DNA from: Tetmemena sp. SeJ-2015
Taxonomy: Eukaryota > Ciliophora > Spirotrichea > Sporadotrichida > Oxytrichidae
Assembly (NCBI GenBank): GCA_027382625.1
Contig: JAJKFJ010019187.1
Location: 1-30,369 of the forward strand
Direction of reading: 5' to 3'
Length of the DNA stretch: 30,369 bases
Shown here piece by piece: positions 1-10,005 of this stretch. The notes beneath the pieces were generated by a model. The model ran no database searches. It was not told the origin of the DNA and was given only the letters and a program-made list of their open reading frames with translations. Numbering within the stretch: position 1 is the first letter of the stretch; the number at the start of each line of letters is the position of its first letter. The position numbers were made by a program, and so were the translations under genes.

Positions 1-425
1 TGGGGAAAAATACTGATAATTACAATCTTGCTCTAATTAGAATAAACATTTTTCTATTATGCACTTTGCCGAGCCTAACACCCTTAGCAAGAAGAATTTA
101 ATGATAATTTCTCATTTTAAATCTCATATCTAAAATTCGCCTGGCTTTAAAGTCTAATAAATTACAAAAATTAAGGTAGTTGAGAGTCTTATTAGGCGGG
201 ACAAGTGGAAAATTCAGGTTTTAAAAATATACGATGAAACCTTCATCATAAGGTTTGTAGTATTGTATAGCAACAACTTCTATACCTTAAAAAAATGAAA
301 TAGATGGCAAAAGTACTTTCGAAATTATTGAAGTTCTTGCTTAATTATCCAAACAAAGCTTTTAACTCTTCATATTTTAATTAAAATAATTAAATTTATC
401 TGTAAAGTAAGTAATATAAGTTCAC
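1..425 (+). other. unassigned upstream part of the L1 locus
   Basis: AT-rich stretch before the first secure L1 coding block. Two short plus-strand runs look weakly coding when TAA/TAG are read as Gln, at about 180-285 and 292-350. They could be 5' blocks of L1 matching the L2 segment encoded at 10659-10917. I could not join them to 426 with an in-phase pointer, so they are not called. The signal peptide and N-terminus of L1 are expected upstream of the window or inside this stretch. Confidence 0.3.
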
Positions 426-3400
426 AAAGGAGGATCTATAATATTTCCCAACACTAAAGTACCCTGCGACTCTTTATTATATGTCGAATTAACTGTGGGA
501 ACTGTCTTGACTAACAATAAACAAGTAAACCATAGAAGATCAATTAATATTTGGTAATCTCTAATATATATATCTGAAATTAAAGTTTTACATTTTTTGT
601 TGATGTTGTTGTTGAGTATAATTTGAATTAGTTATAGAATTAATTAGAGTTAGAATTCGACGTCACTACCTATCTTATTTATGCCGGGTCCACTTTAATT
701 CCCTTAATTATTATTATTATTATTGTTCAAATGGAAGGGTAGTTTTATGATTAAGTGCTGAGAGAATGAATTAAATTTTATTCTCTTTTTTTTAATGATC
801 AAGACTATTAAAATAATTCTTGTTAGCTTTTCCAATTATATCCGCTCTTAAATATGAACATAAAAAAAGGAATGCATGCATTTGCATGCACACTTTAACT
901 TTATGAAATTAGAAAAGGATTTAATTTTACCATTTTGTTAAATAAATTGAACTGAATCTTTCTTAACAAAATTTTCAAATAATTTCGTTATATTTTTTGA
1001 AATTTTAAAGTTTGATGAAATTCATTCTTTTCAAAAATCTCTTAATATACTTGCTACTTTATGCTAGAAACATAATTTCCGTTTATTTATTTAGACTGTG
1101 ATAAATTTTTAATTTGTACTTGATGGCTGTGATTTAAGTTTAGCAACTATTTCGTGCGATAAATATCAGGCAGGGCAGTATGAATTCAGTTTCCCTGGGA
1201 AAGATGCGAAGTACACCATGTTCTACTAGATAGAGTTCGACCGATATAATTCTAATGATTTTTGCACATCTGATGTGCTCAATCCCAATTCAGTCAAATC
1301 AAACACCCTTCTTTATTCTAAACCCGCTTTTTCTAAAACAATCACCTTCAAGACCCTAAACAATAAACAGTTCACCAATCTATAAATAAATAAAATATAA
1401 TTTTTGTAATTCAAAGTAAGATGAATTGAATTATGAAGGCTGAATTAATTATAACTGATGAATTTAAAGTGTATTTAATTATTTGTTGAATGATGCCTAC
1501 TCCTATTATAGTATGAATAGAAATAACTTTTTTAATTAGGTTTTTACATGCAATTATATAAGGAATTCATATTTATAGCTTTGCTTAATTAATTTTTTAA
1601 GAATTAAAAAGTTTTAAATTTACCTAAATTCATATAAATTAACCACAAATTAAAAAACTTAATTTATTTTAATACAAATAAGAAAGTTTATTTTAAATTA
1701 TAAAGGAAATTCAATTCAATTCCAAGAATATAGAGCTTAAAATTATTTTTAGTTAGAGAATAATTATTTTAATTAAAATATTGCATCCATATATAAACAT
1801 CAATAAAACATTCTACACAAAAATAAATTCCTTTTAACTAATTTAATAGTTTCATAGTTATTAAAATAGTATTCTTTGTTTTTAAAAAAAAATTAATTTC
1901 ATTATAAGGTAAAGGCTTAGGAGCCGCTGATGAGCTTAAACTTGCTATCTACTCTGATGTATTCAATTGAATTCAAATTTGTCTATATTTAAGTATAACT
2001 TATTGCAAAAGATAAGAAATTATCTTAGAGTCAGAGAAACAAATTTCAAGTTTATAATATTTTCTAATAAGAAATAACTAAGCAGATTTTATTTTACTTA
2101 ATTTTAAATTTAAAGTATCTTGTATTACAATGAAAGGAGTGTATTTATTTAGAAGAAATAAGTAAATATGAATTGTGCAGATTACTTATGATTAAAATGG
2201 AATATAGTAATTTATTTAATATTTTAATATTTTTGGGTTTATATTGCATCAATAATTTGTTACTTCTACTTTCAATATTTACCAAATAGGAGTATTAGAC
2301 TTCAAGTCTCTCTCAATACCTTGCAATATTCTCTAAATTATAAGATATAAAAATATATTAAGAGAAGAAAAAAAACCATGCAAAATTATGAAGAAATATT
2401 AAATAATTTATTAAAATCTGTTGTTTTTATTGTAACATTTTCAGCAGATGATTTAAAACTTTTAACAAAATTATTTACTTAAATTTTATTTTGGATCCTC
2501 CGAAATTTATTAGTTTTATTTTATTTTTTATAAGTAAAAGTTTTATTTTAAAACGTGAATTCAATTATCATTTGAATCAATATGAATCCATTAAACTATC
2601 ATATTATAATTTAAATTAGTCGTAAAAATAAAAATTTTAAATAAGAAATTGTTTTATTTTCATCAAATAAGTACATCCTTCTTGGATTTATCGAGAGAGA
2701 TACATTCAATATTGTTAGCGAATTATAAAATTGAAGTTTTAAAATCTGAAATGATAAATCGTTAATGGTTCATTAACTGAAATAATTAATTTAATTATTT
2801 ATTTTTAATTATAATTTGACTATTTGAGAATAACGACAACAGTCAAATAAGGATCTCCTGCTCTGACCTCGGTACTCAAATGAATGATTTAACTCTGGGA
2901 GGAGGAGATATTAGGAGCAGGGAAAATACATTCCATAATTCCCAAATCTGAATAAAAAAAGAAATGGAGAGAGAGCTTGTTTTTAAATTAATAATTATGA
3001 TACTTTCTTCAAATTGTTTCAGAAATTATAAGTACAAGGTTCACCGCGTATTATCTTCTTCTTTTCTTCGAATTTTATTTTTATCCCAACTAAATTCATA
3101 TAATGAATTTTATCAACTAATTAATTAAACAAAAGAAACTAAAAATATCTTTTGGCATTTAAAATAAACGAAAATAAAGTTTGATTTTGATAAAGCTGTT
3201 GAAAATTCCCCCCCCCCCCTTATGAGATATAGCTAAAACTCTTAAAGTGATTGGGGCAGTGAATTCAGTAGTGAGTGCCGCTGGCTCATTTTAGCCAGAA
3301 ATAAAAGTTGCAACAATGGCAGTGGACTTCGCTTTGCAAATTGCGGATTTTTTCCCTGATGAAAAAGATGCCATATATACTATCAAGACTGTTGTTGAAA

Positions 3401-6400
3401 ATAAGTCAACCTTTAAATTAATTTTATCCTCATTATAATTATAAATTAAAGATATAAAAACAATTCTTACACTCTAAAAATTAAATAAATATGTATTTTA
3501 AATATAAATCTAATTTGCTATAGGAACAATTTAATTTATGAAGTAGTTGGGCCGTTTAATATCCTTTTCAGTAAGTTCTCTTTTGATTCCTCAAATTGAG
3601 AGGAAGAAAACATTTAAGATCAAAGATATTGATCAAGTCATTCGCCTTAAAAATAAATAATTGACTTTACTCAAGTTCTATTATAAAATCAATCTAAGAC
3701 TAATTTATTTATATCCTAGTTCATTTCACTCTTGGTTATTTTATTATATCAAAACTTACTTTTAAATTAAATTAATTAAATTAGTTATCTAAATTTGTCT
3801 TTAGCCTTTCCTATATATTATAAATCTTAATATTAAAATTAAAACTATTTTTGATAGCCGAGTAATCAAATCCAGATTATTTAACCAATAGATATTTTGT
3901 ATTAATTTTTTATAGCTTCGAATTATATTTGGCCTTATTCTCTATTTAAATTACACTCTTATAAAATTATCTTTTTTTACCTTTTCGAATAGTTTGACAA
4001 CTTTGGACATGGGTATTAAGGCTCTCAATCATAAATCTTTTACCAACTATCCTAAGTATGTTCCCATAGCACAGCCCACACAATAAATAATTGAAAAAGA
4101 TTAAGTATTTATAACAAACCAGTTTCAATAGAGTTTTGAGATTGAAATAAACTTTAATAAATATATCATTACCTTAAAGAGGTTATTAAAATTATTCTTT
4201 CAAACTATAATAACTGCTATAAGCTCACTGCTTACTAAAATTTATAATTATTAAATAAGTTTATCTAATCCCACTGCTGGGAATAAACGATATGTCAGGC
4301 AATGACGAAATAAAGTTAGTCATCTACTCGGATGTGATCTCAGATATGCTCCAGTGCGGAACATTCACAGTCTCTTCTAGTGAATTTTTCTCTTTTAAAA
4401 TTAAGTTTACAAGAATTTATATTACAAAATTAATTTGTCTCTTTGAACAATCTTGACATTCCTTGCATTGAAGAGGTAATTATAGCTATCATGGAAATGG
4501 ACTCTGCTTATAATCTCCATAGAATAATTATATTCATTTATAAACAATAAATTTACAAGCATTTAAATGTAATAATTGTACACATTAAGAAAATAAGGAT
4601 GCAAATTTATTCTCGCCCTATACCTAATTTTATAATTTCTCGAACAAAGAAGTGCATAGAGAAGACATTAAATTTTTAAATTATAGTTATTAAAATATAA
4701 TTATTGCTTCTTATTATGATAATATGGATATTATTTCTTTAATTAATTTCTTATTTGTATTTGTGTGTTTAATGATGCTTACTCAATGAGATTCTCTTGT
4801 AAAGCCTTGGGGCCTGTGAGTCAAGATTTCATTCTTGCACCCTACCAAGTGAATGCTTAGTTTGGTGAGGTAGATGTGAACTCGTTAGTCGAGAATTTCA
4901 TTGATGCTACTACTTATGAGAAATCTGTAGAATTATAAATTAAATAAAGACATTATCTATTTACTTTCAATAATAATTATAAGCTCTATTTTAATCTTGC
5001 CCTTTTTCTTATTTATCCAGCTTGATGGAGCACAGAATTAGTTAACAAATTATTATAATCTCTAATTTGAAATCCTATTAAATTTGAGTATGATCTTTTA
5101 TATTACTCCAATTATGCAGTAGCTTTATGAAAAGAATATTAATTATTCCAATTCTAAATCTACCTATGAGCCAAACTTTCCTGATTATGGAGAGATAATT
5201 ATATCTAAAATTTTACCCAAAGTTTCAGTTCAAGAAATTAAAGTTGAATAACATTTCTTTCTTAAACGCTCAAATCTCACATAAAACTCTTTAACTGGTA
5301 AAAGTTGCAATTATTTTTATTTTTTTTCTTTCTCTTTATTATAAACTAAAAAATGCATTTATATTGCGAATATATATTATAGAAGCATCTTCGAAGTTCG
5401 AATTCAATGAGGCATATTTAATATAAAATGTATCTATGCTTTATAATTGGGTTTTTTAATTAAATTTATTAAGTTATATGCTTTTATTTTCTTATGAAAT
5501 TTAGAACCTAAGGTAAGGATCATTATTTTAATTATTAAGAATAAGCTAGCTAATTCCTTTATTCTATCAAAAAGATTTCTGATAATTAAAATTAATGAGG
5601 GTGCTGTGAGACTAGCATTTTCTGCGACAGTAGGACTGATAAAGAATGTGGTCTTCAATACCTAAGAAAACAATGCCCTCTATAAACTAGAGGCTGAAGT
5701 TATATATCCTAAATACAATTAATTCTTCTAACCTTTTTTATTTATCAAGAAACTCATTTTAGATCTATTTACACAAAAATGCAAATTTTAAATTTAACTT
5801 GGCTCACTTATTAAAATTCTTTAAGTTTAAAAATTGGTATCTTCTAATTGCTATTTAATGATTAAGCTTAATTAGATTATATTAGGAATCCTGAATTATT
5901 ATTTTTTTCTTATTCTTTGTATGATGAAACTAAAGTTTAAATTATTTCCTGACAATATTTTAGGTTGTAAAACTACACATTTTACTCGATTTTAATTTAA
6001 AATTGTAAAAAAAATCCTTTTGTGAAATATCTGCAAGGACCTACGATCATTCAAGATTCACAAAAAATACTGGAACTAATATTCCTTTTACTTTATTTAT
6101 TTAGGAATTATAGAATTCAATTTTTTCTTCAATTTTATATTTGATCATAAATATTAGAAGTGTGCCTAAATCCACTATCAATAATTGGGCTTCTGAAAAA
6201 TTTTCAATCTCATTAAACTTATAAACTAGTATAGCATATTTGCTTATCTTTGATATTCAAGCACTATTTTAATAATCTTCTTTGATAAAGAATAAAAACT
6301 TCATAAACATACTTTTAAATTTCAAATTATTTTTTACTCTCATTCTAGAATTTTTAGAGAGTCATGAATAAAAGAGACTCAATTTTATTAAAAGCAATTA

Positions 6401-9400
6401 TTAAATTAGTGAAATAAAGGTAAACATTTAGAGCTTGTATTTTACAATAAAAATAAAAGCAGATTATAATTTTTCAAATCTTTAATATTTTTTTTTTTGT
6501 AATTTATAAACTCTATTAACTTATAATGTACATTTTTTGTTTTATCAATGCTTACTATTGCAAAGATTGGGTAAAATTCATAATTTAATTCTTTCTGCAA
6601 TTGATAAAACAGATTTATATAAAGTTGTAAACACTTTAAAATATAAATACTCTGTCAATCATTCTCTGTTGATATAGCTGAGAATTTATTTGCTAATAGA
6701 ATAAGTAATAAATTATAATGAATTATTAAAGAGGTAGCAATGTATGTAGCAGTTCCACAAATTTAAACAATTTTTACTCCATTAATAAATAATTAATTCC
6801 AAGCTACTTTAAAATTAATGGCAATTAATATTGAGTTGAACTCAGCTTAAAAATCTGAGTGCGCAAAAACTAATGAAAAAAGAAAGTGAGTATTCTCAAG
6901 ATAATTATAAAACGTGGCACTCTAAATCATATTTCAGATTTAACCTGTGAATATTTTAAACCTCACTTTATATATTTAACTCATTTTAGATTCTGGTATA
7001 AATTCAAACTTTATTAACTTATAAATTTTTCATAGAAAAAGTGAAAGAGAATTTAGAGGAGAAAATATATTATAAAAAACAACACTGAAATAAATGGTTA
7101 ACTCCTTTCAAAAAAATAAATAGCTTAAAGCGGAAAAATCTCTTCTAAATTCTCCATAATTATAATTATTGAAACAGAAAGAAATTATTGCTTCAAGAAT
7201 TTACTTCATTCTATCAGACTTGATTCTTTTAGCTTTAGCATATAGTGTGACATTTACAAAAACAAGAGTCCCAGGGCCTTGAGTTAAAGATTCACAGTAC
7301 AGCTAAAAACTCTCAAGTTTTCAAATGGCACAGCTTCCTCGGTTCCCCTTGGAATCTCAATTTATTCAGACGTCTATAATAATGTCACTTCTTACACTAT
7401 TACAAAAATAAGCAAATAAGCACTTTATCTATAAGGTTATATAGGTTTAAATAAATCAATGTAAAAGATTAATATAATTCGGGAACATAAGAGGATTATT
7501 TAATCATAAAAAAAGTAATTTCTTCATAATAATATTTTTTAAAAAATTATTTTACTGAACTTACTCAAAAAATTTTCAATTTAGGCCAGATTTTGAATTT
7601 CTTTATTTAAGAAAATCTAAGATTTTTGGTTTTAAGCATTAAAGAGGCTCGGAATCTATTGAAGGGAAAGACAATAGCCTTTTCGAATGCATAGTACTCT
7701 CTCCCCATTCCCTGCAGTGAGTTCATTATAGTATAGTACTACACAACAGATATGTCTAATATTAATCAGCAACTTATACAATGCTCTGCCACATAAAGCA
7801 AAGTAGTCGACACTATTATTTTTGGAGCTGAGAAAGTGGCCTTCTCTCTCAAAGTCAAGGTTTTTATTAATTTTTAATTTTAATTCAAGGTGGATATGGC
7901 AAGTTTACTTCTAAAGTAGGTTGCCTCTAATATCGCACTTACAGAGTATTAAAAGAATTTATTTTTATTAAATTTCATTTATATTTGTGAGTAATATAAT
8001 TTCAATCTAATAAATACTAACTTTTATTCAAAATAGAATAACATTAAAATGATTTTTATAGAGTAGATAGATGTTTAGGACAGTAAGAAGAAAAGTTCAT
8101 TTAAAGACAAGCTTTTTGAAACTATTAAAGCACAGGGAGCTGAGCAAATCAACAGAAAAATAGCTTAAAAAGACTCCTCCTTTAATATCATGCAAATTAA
8201 ATACGCATGAAGTAGTTATATGTAATTTTCTTATTAACAAAAAATAATTTAAAAATATTTTTAATTGGATTTAATGGGTGCAAGTTATTTATTAAGGGAG
8301 TATATTGAATATAAATCTTAAACTCTTCCTTTAGAACTTTCTTTACTAAATTATTAAGTGAAGTTACCTTTGAATTTCTTGCAGACGATCACAATATATC
8401 AATGAATTGTTTCTGTTTTTGTAATTAATGTGGATTATAAATTTTTTCATGTTCAAAAATTACTGCTATATAGGTGGAAGCAAAAGTATTCGTTAGATTA
8501 CGATGACTTACGATATCTAAAGTGGTAATTAGGCTAAGCTTACTATTCCAGCTGCAACCTTGAAACTACTATCACTATCATCTTAAGAATCTTTTGATCC
8601 TACTGTTGCTACATCAAGCTACTCAATAAAAAATAATTACAATTCTTAAATCATTAAAGGAATAGATGGATGAAATAATTTTACAATTTAAAAAAATGAG
8701 AATTGCAAATATCTCGAAAAATTACATTTTAGGCTTGCTTAAAAGTTATAAAATGAGAGATCAATTTTAATTTAACATGAAAATCTCCAATTGAAATTTA
8801 TTAAAGTAACCCTTTTTTGTCTATAATAATTTCCATTTTTAAAATAAAAATTAATAAGCGACTAATAATACTCTAGTAAATCTTCCCTGGATTCAAATGA
8901 TTAAGATGTTAATGCAATATAAACTCTTTCATTAGATTTAATTAATTTTTATAATAGATTTCCTGGTTTATCTTTCTTCTAACTCAACAAACTCAGTTGC
9001 TATTTCAGAGTAAACTAAAGGATCAGACGTTCCTTAAACACTTATCATTGCTATTGTGGCTATTACAACTTCAGTCGCAGGGGCAGTTTTACTCATAGTC
9101 ACTCTAGTCTATAATAAGTACTGATTACAATAAGAATCATATTTGATTTAAATTAATAGTCTTTAGGAAAAGAAAGTGGACATCTAAACAAGCCAATGAC
9201 ATAAATAAGCTATTTTAAAATAATTTTTGCTTCAAATTGATTTTTTAAATTAAATCATTTTTGAAGCAAAAATTATTTTGTAATGAATCCATTACAGAAG
9301 ATAATCCTAAAGTAGGAGTCCAAGATATATAATCTCATATGGAAAAAGCAAATTAAGCTGATTCTATAGCAATAAGCCAAGATGCATCCTCAATTTAATA

Positions 9401-9482
9401 AGAAAATTTAGATGTTTCCGACTCTAATAATTTAGTAACTGCCAAATAAGTTTAGCCCGAGGAAAAGGCAACAGCACAATGA
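426..9482 (+). CDS. L1: split gene for a repeat-containing type I membrane protein (3' part)
   Basis: Paralogue of L2 by collinear protein similarity across its whole length, with 5' end missing. Coding blocks with resolved edges: 1903-1963, 2242-2361, 2396-2476, 2821-2911, 3224-3410, 3998-4081, 4272-4395, 4438-4510, 4776-4919, 5125-5242, 5584-5718, 7255-7414, 7633-7861, 7885-7948, 8060-8188, 8468-8645, 8891-8939, 8955-9110, 9157-9216 and 9274-9482, preceded by 426-503 and about 1145-1385. The phase is kept from 426 to TGA at 9480-9482, giving 884 codons plus stop. At least three repeats carry IYSDV followed by [IV]PC. A hydrophobic helix at about 9038-9108 is followed by the basic stop-transfer FRKRKW and a Q/E/S-rich tail of about 85 residues. 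This predicts an extracellular repeat region, one membrane pass and a short cytoplasmic tail. Function unknown. Order is unscrambled. The weakest joins are 503/1145 and 4081/4272. Confidence 0.8.
504..1144 (+). other. IES of L1, boundary uncertain
   Basis: AT-rich spacer between the GGSIIFPNTKVPC block and the TISCDKYQ block. Two in-phase pointers are possible: AACT (500-503 with 1145-1148) or GACT (509-512 with 1094-1097). L2 has a spacer at the equivalent protein position. Confidence 0.4.
1386..1902 (+). other. IES of L1, pointer TATAA
   Basis: TATAA at 1381-1385 and 1903-1907; 517 bp, codon phase kept. The next block opens the repeat with LAIYSDV. Confidence 0.65.
1964..2241 (+). other. 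IES of L1, pointer TATT
   Basis: TATT at 1960-1963 and 2242-2245. Removal restores IYSDVLHQQFVTST, which aligns with IYSDVLNQMFVTSV of L2; without removal the frame meets TGA. Confidence 0.8.
2362..2395 (+). other. IES of L1, pointer ATATTAA
   Basis: ATATTAA at 2355-2361 and 2396-2402; 34 bp, phase kept. Confidence 0.65.
2477..2820 (+). other. IES of L1, pointer TATTT
   Basis: TATTT at 2472-2476 and 2821-2825; 344 bp. Joins TKLF to ENNDNSQIRISC, parallel to L2. Confidence 0.8.
2912..3223 (+). other. IES of L1, pointer GAGATAT
   Basis: GAGATAT at 2905-2911 and 3224-3230; 312 bp. Holds a run of 12 C at 3208-3219. L2 has an IES at the same GGGDI codons but with a different pointer. Confidence 0.85.
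3411..3997 (+). other. IES of L1, pointer CAAC
   Basis: CAAC at 3407-3410 and 3998-4001; 587 bp, phase kept. Confidence 0.75.
4082..4271 (+). other. IES of L1, weak pointer CAC
   Basis: Only the 3-bp repeat CAC (4079-4081, 4272-4274) is in phase. The two flanking coding blocks themselves are well supported by similarity to L2. Confidence 0.45.
4396..4437 (+). other. IES of L1, pointer TCTCTTT
   Basis: TCTCTTT at 4389-4395 and 4438-4444; 42 bp. Restores FFSLNNLDIPC. Confidence 0.85.
4511..4775 (+). other. IES of L1, pointer TGCTTA
   Basis: TGCTTA at 4505-4510 and 4776-4781; 265 bp. Restores DSAYSMRFSC, matching DAYSMRISC of L2, which is uninterrupted there. Confidence 0.85.
4920..5124 (+). 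other. IES of L1, pointer TTATGA
   Basis: TTATGA at 4914-4919 and 5125-5130; 205 bp, phase kept. Confidence 0.75.
5243..5583 (+). other. IES of L1, pointer AATTAAA
   Basis: AATTAAA at 5236-5242 and 5584-5590; 341 bp, phase kept. Confidence 0.75.
5719..7254 (+). other. long IES of L1 (1536 bp), pointer TACAA
   Basis: TACAA at 5714-5718 and 7255-7259. Removal joins IYPKY to KNKSPRALSQRFTVQ, aligned with the L2 run SSKY...SKALTQKNTVQ. It is the longest spacer seen. I found no open reading frame or block similar to L2 in it. At 6673-6688 it holds a 16-bp match (TATAGCTGAGAATTTA) to the left end of the 430-bp repeat described at 21.9 kb. Confidence 0.7.
7415..7632 (+). other. IES of L1, pointer TAAGCA
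   Basis: TAAGCA at 7409-7414 and 7633-7638; 218 bp, phase kept. Confidence 0.75.
7862..7884 (+). other. IES of L1, pointer TCAAGGT
   Basis: TCAAGGT at 7855-7861 and 7885-7891; 23 bp. Restores LKVKVDMASLLLKQ. Confidence 0.85.
7949..8059 (+). other. IES of L1, pointer AGAGTA
   Basis: AGAGTA at 7943-7948 and 8060-8065; 111 bp, phase kept. Confidence 0.8.
8189..8467 (+). other. IES of L1, pointer ATAT
   Basis: ATAT at 8185-8188 and 8468-8471; 279 bp. The following block MTYDIQSGNQ matches IQYEIQTGNQ of L2. Confidence 0.65.
8646..8890 (+). other. IES of L1, pointer ATTC
   Basis: ATTC at 8642-8645 and 8891-8894; 245 bp, phase kept. Confidence 0.65.
8940..8954 (+). other. IES of L1, pointer TAGATTT
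   Basis: TAGATTT at 8933-8939 and 8955-8961; 15 bp. Confidence 0.8.
9111..9156 (+). other. IES of L1, pointer TAGTCT
   Basis: TAGTCT at 9105-9110 and 9157-9162; 46 bp. Removal joins the transmembrane helix to FRKRKW; unspliced DNA would stop at a TGA. Confidence 0.85.
9217..9273 (+). other. IES of L1 with perfect 20-bp inverted repeat, pointer TATTTT
   Basis: TATTTT at 9211-9216 and 9274-9279; 57 bp. Bases 9217-9236 are the exact reverse complement of 9260-9279, so this IES plus its right pointer can fold into a hairpin with a 23-nt loop. Confidence 0.85.
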
Positions 9483-10005
9483 AATTCGAATTATTCATTA
9501 TTTCGAATATAACTTAACTAACTATAATTTAACTATAGATTAACCTAAGTCTACCTTATTTATTAAAATTATTTACTTTCATTCTCATATATTTATATCT
9601 TTAAGTGATAAATTATTAAAATATAAGCTATTGAAGGAAAAAACTTTTAAAAAGTTCATTTAAAAATAAAGCCAATTTTTTGGATCAATAAAAAATTTAG
9701 GTAAAATAATAACTCTTTCCTTCTTTTGAATAATTATTTATTATTTTTCATTTAAAACTGATTGGATTAAGATGAGAAATGATAAAAGTACAATTAAATC
9801 TCAGCACATTACGATGGTGAATTAATTTGGATATTTTCCAAGGCCTCTGGGTAATAAAATTTAAATCTCTTGAATAATTTGTTGCAATTTTATCTAGAAT
9901 AATTAGTTGCATTAGGCTGACCTATTATTTTCCTATTTGATATAAAAGCCTGTACTTGGAAGGGTTTATAATAATACACGTAATTTTTGGCATATCCTTT
10001 TATAT
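9483..10005. other. intergenic AT-rich spacer between L1 and L2
   Basis: Contains the unmapped 3' flank of L1 and 5' flank of L2. No telomere repeat, coding block or clear motif was seen. A T/A-rich run ends directly at the L2 start codon. Confidence 0.5.
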
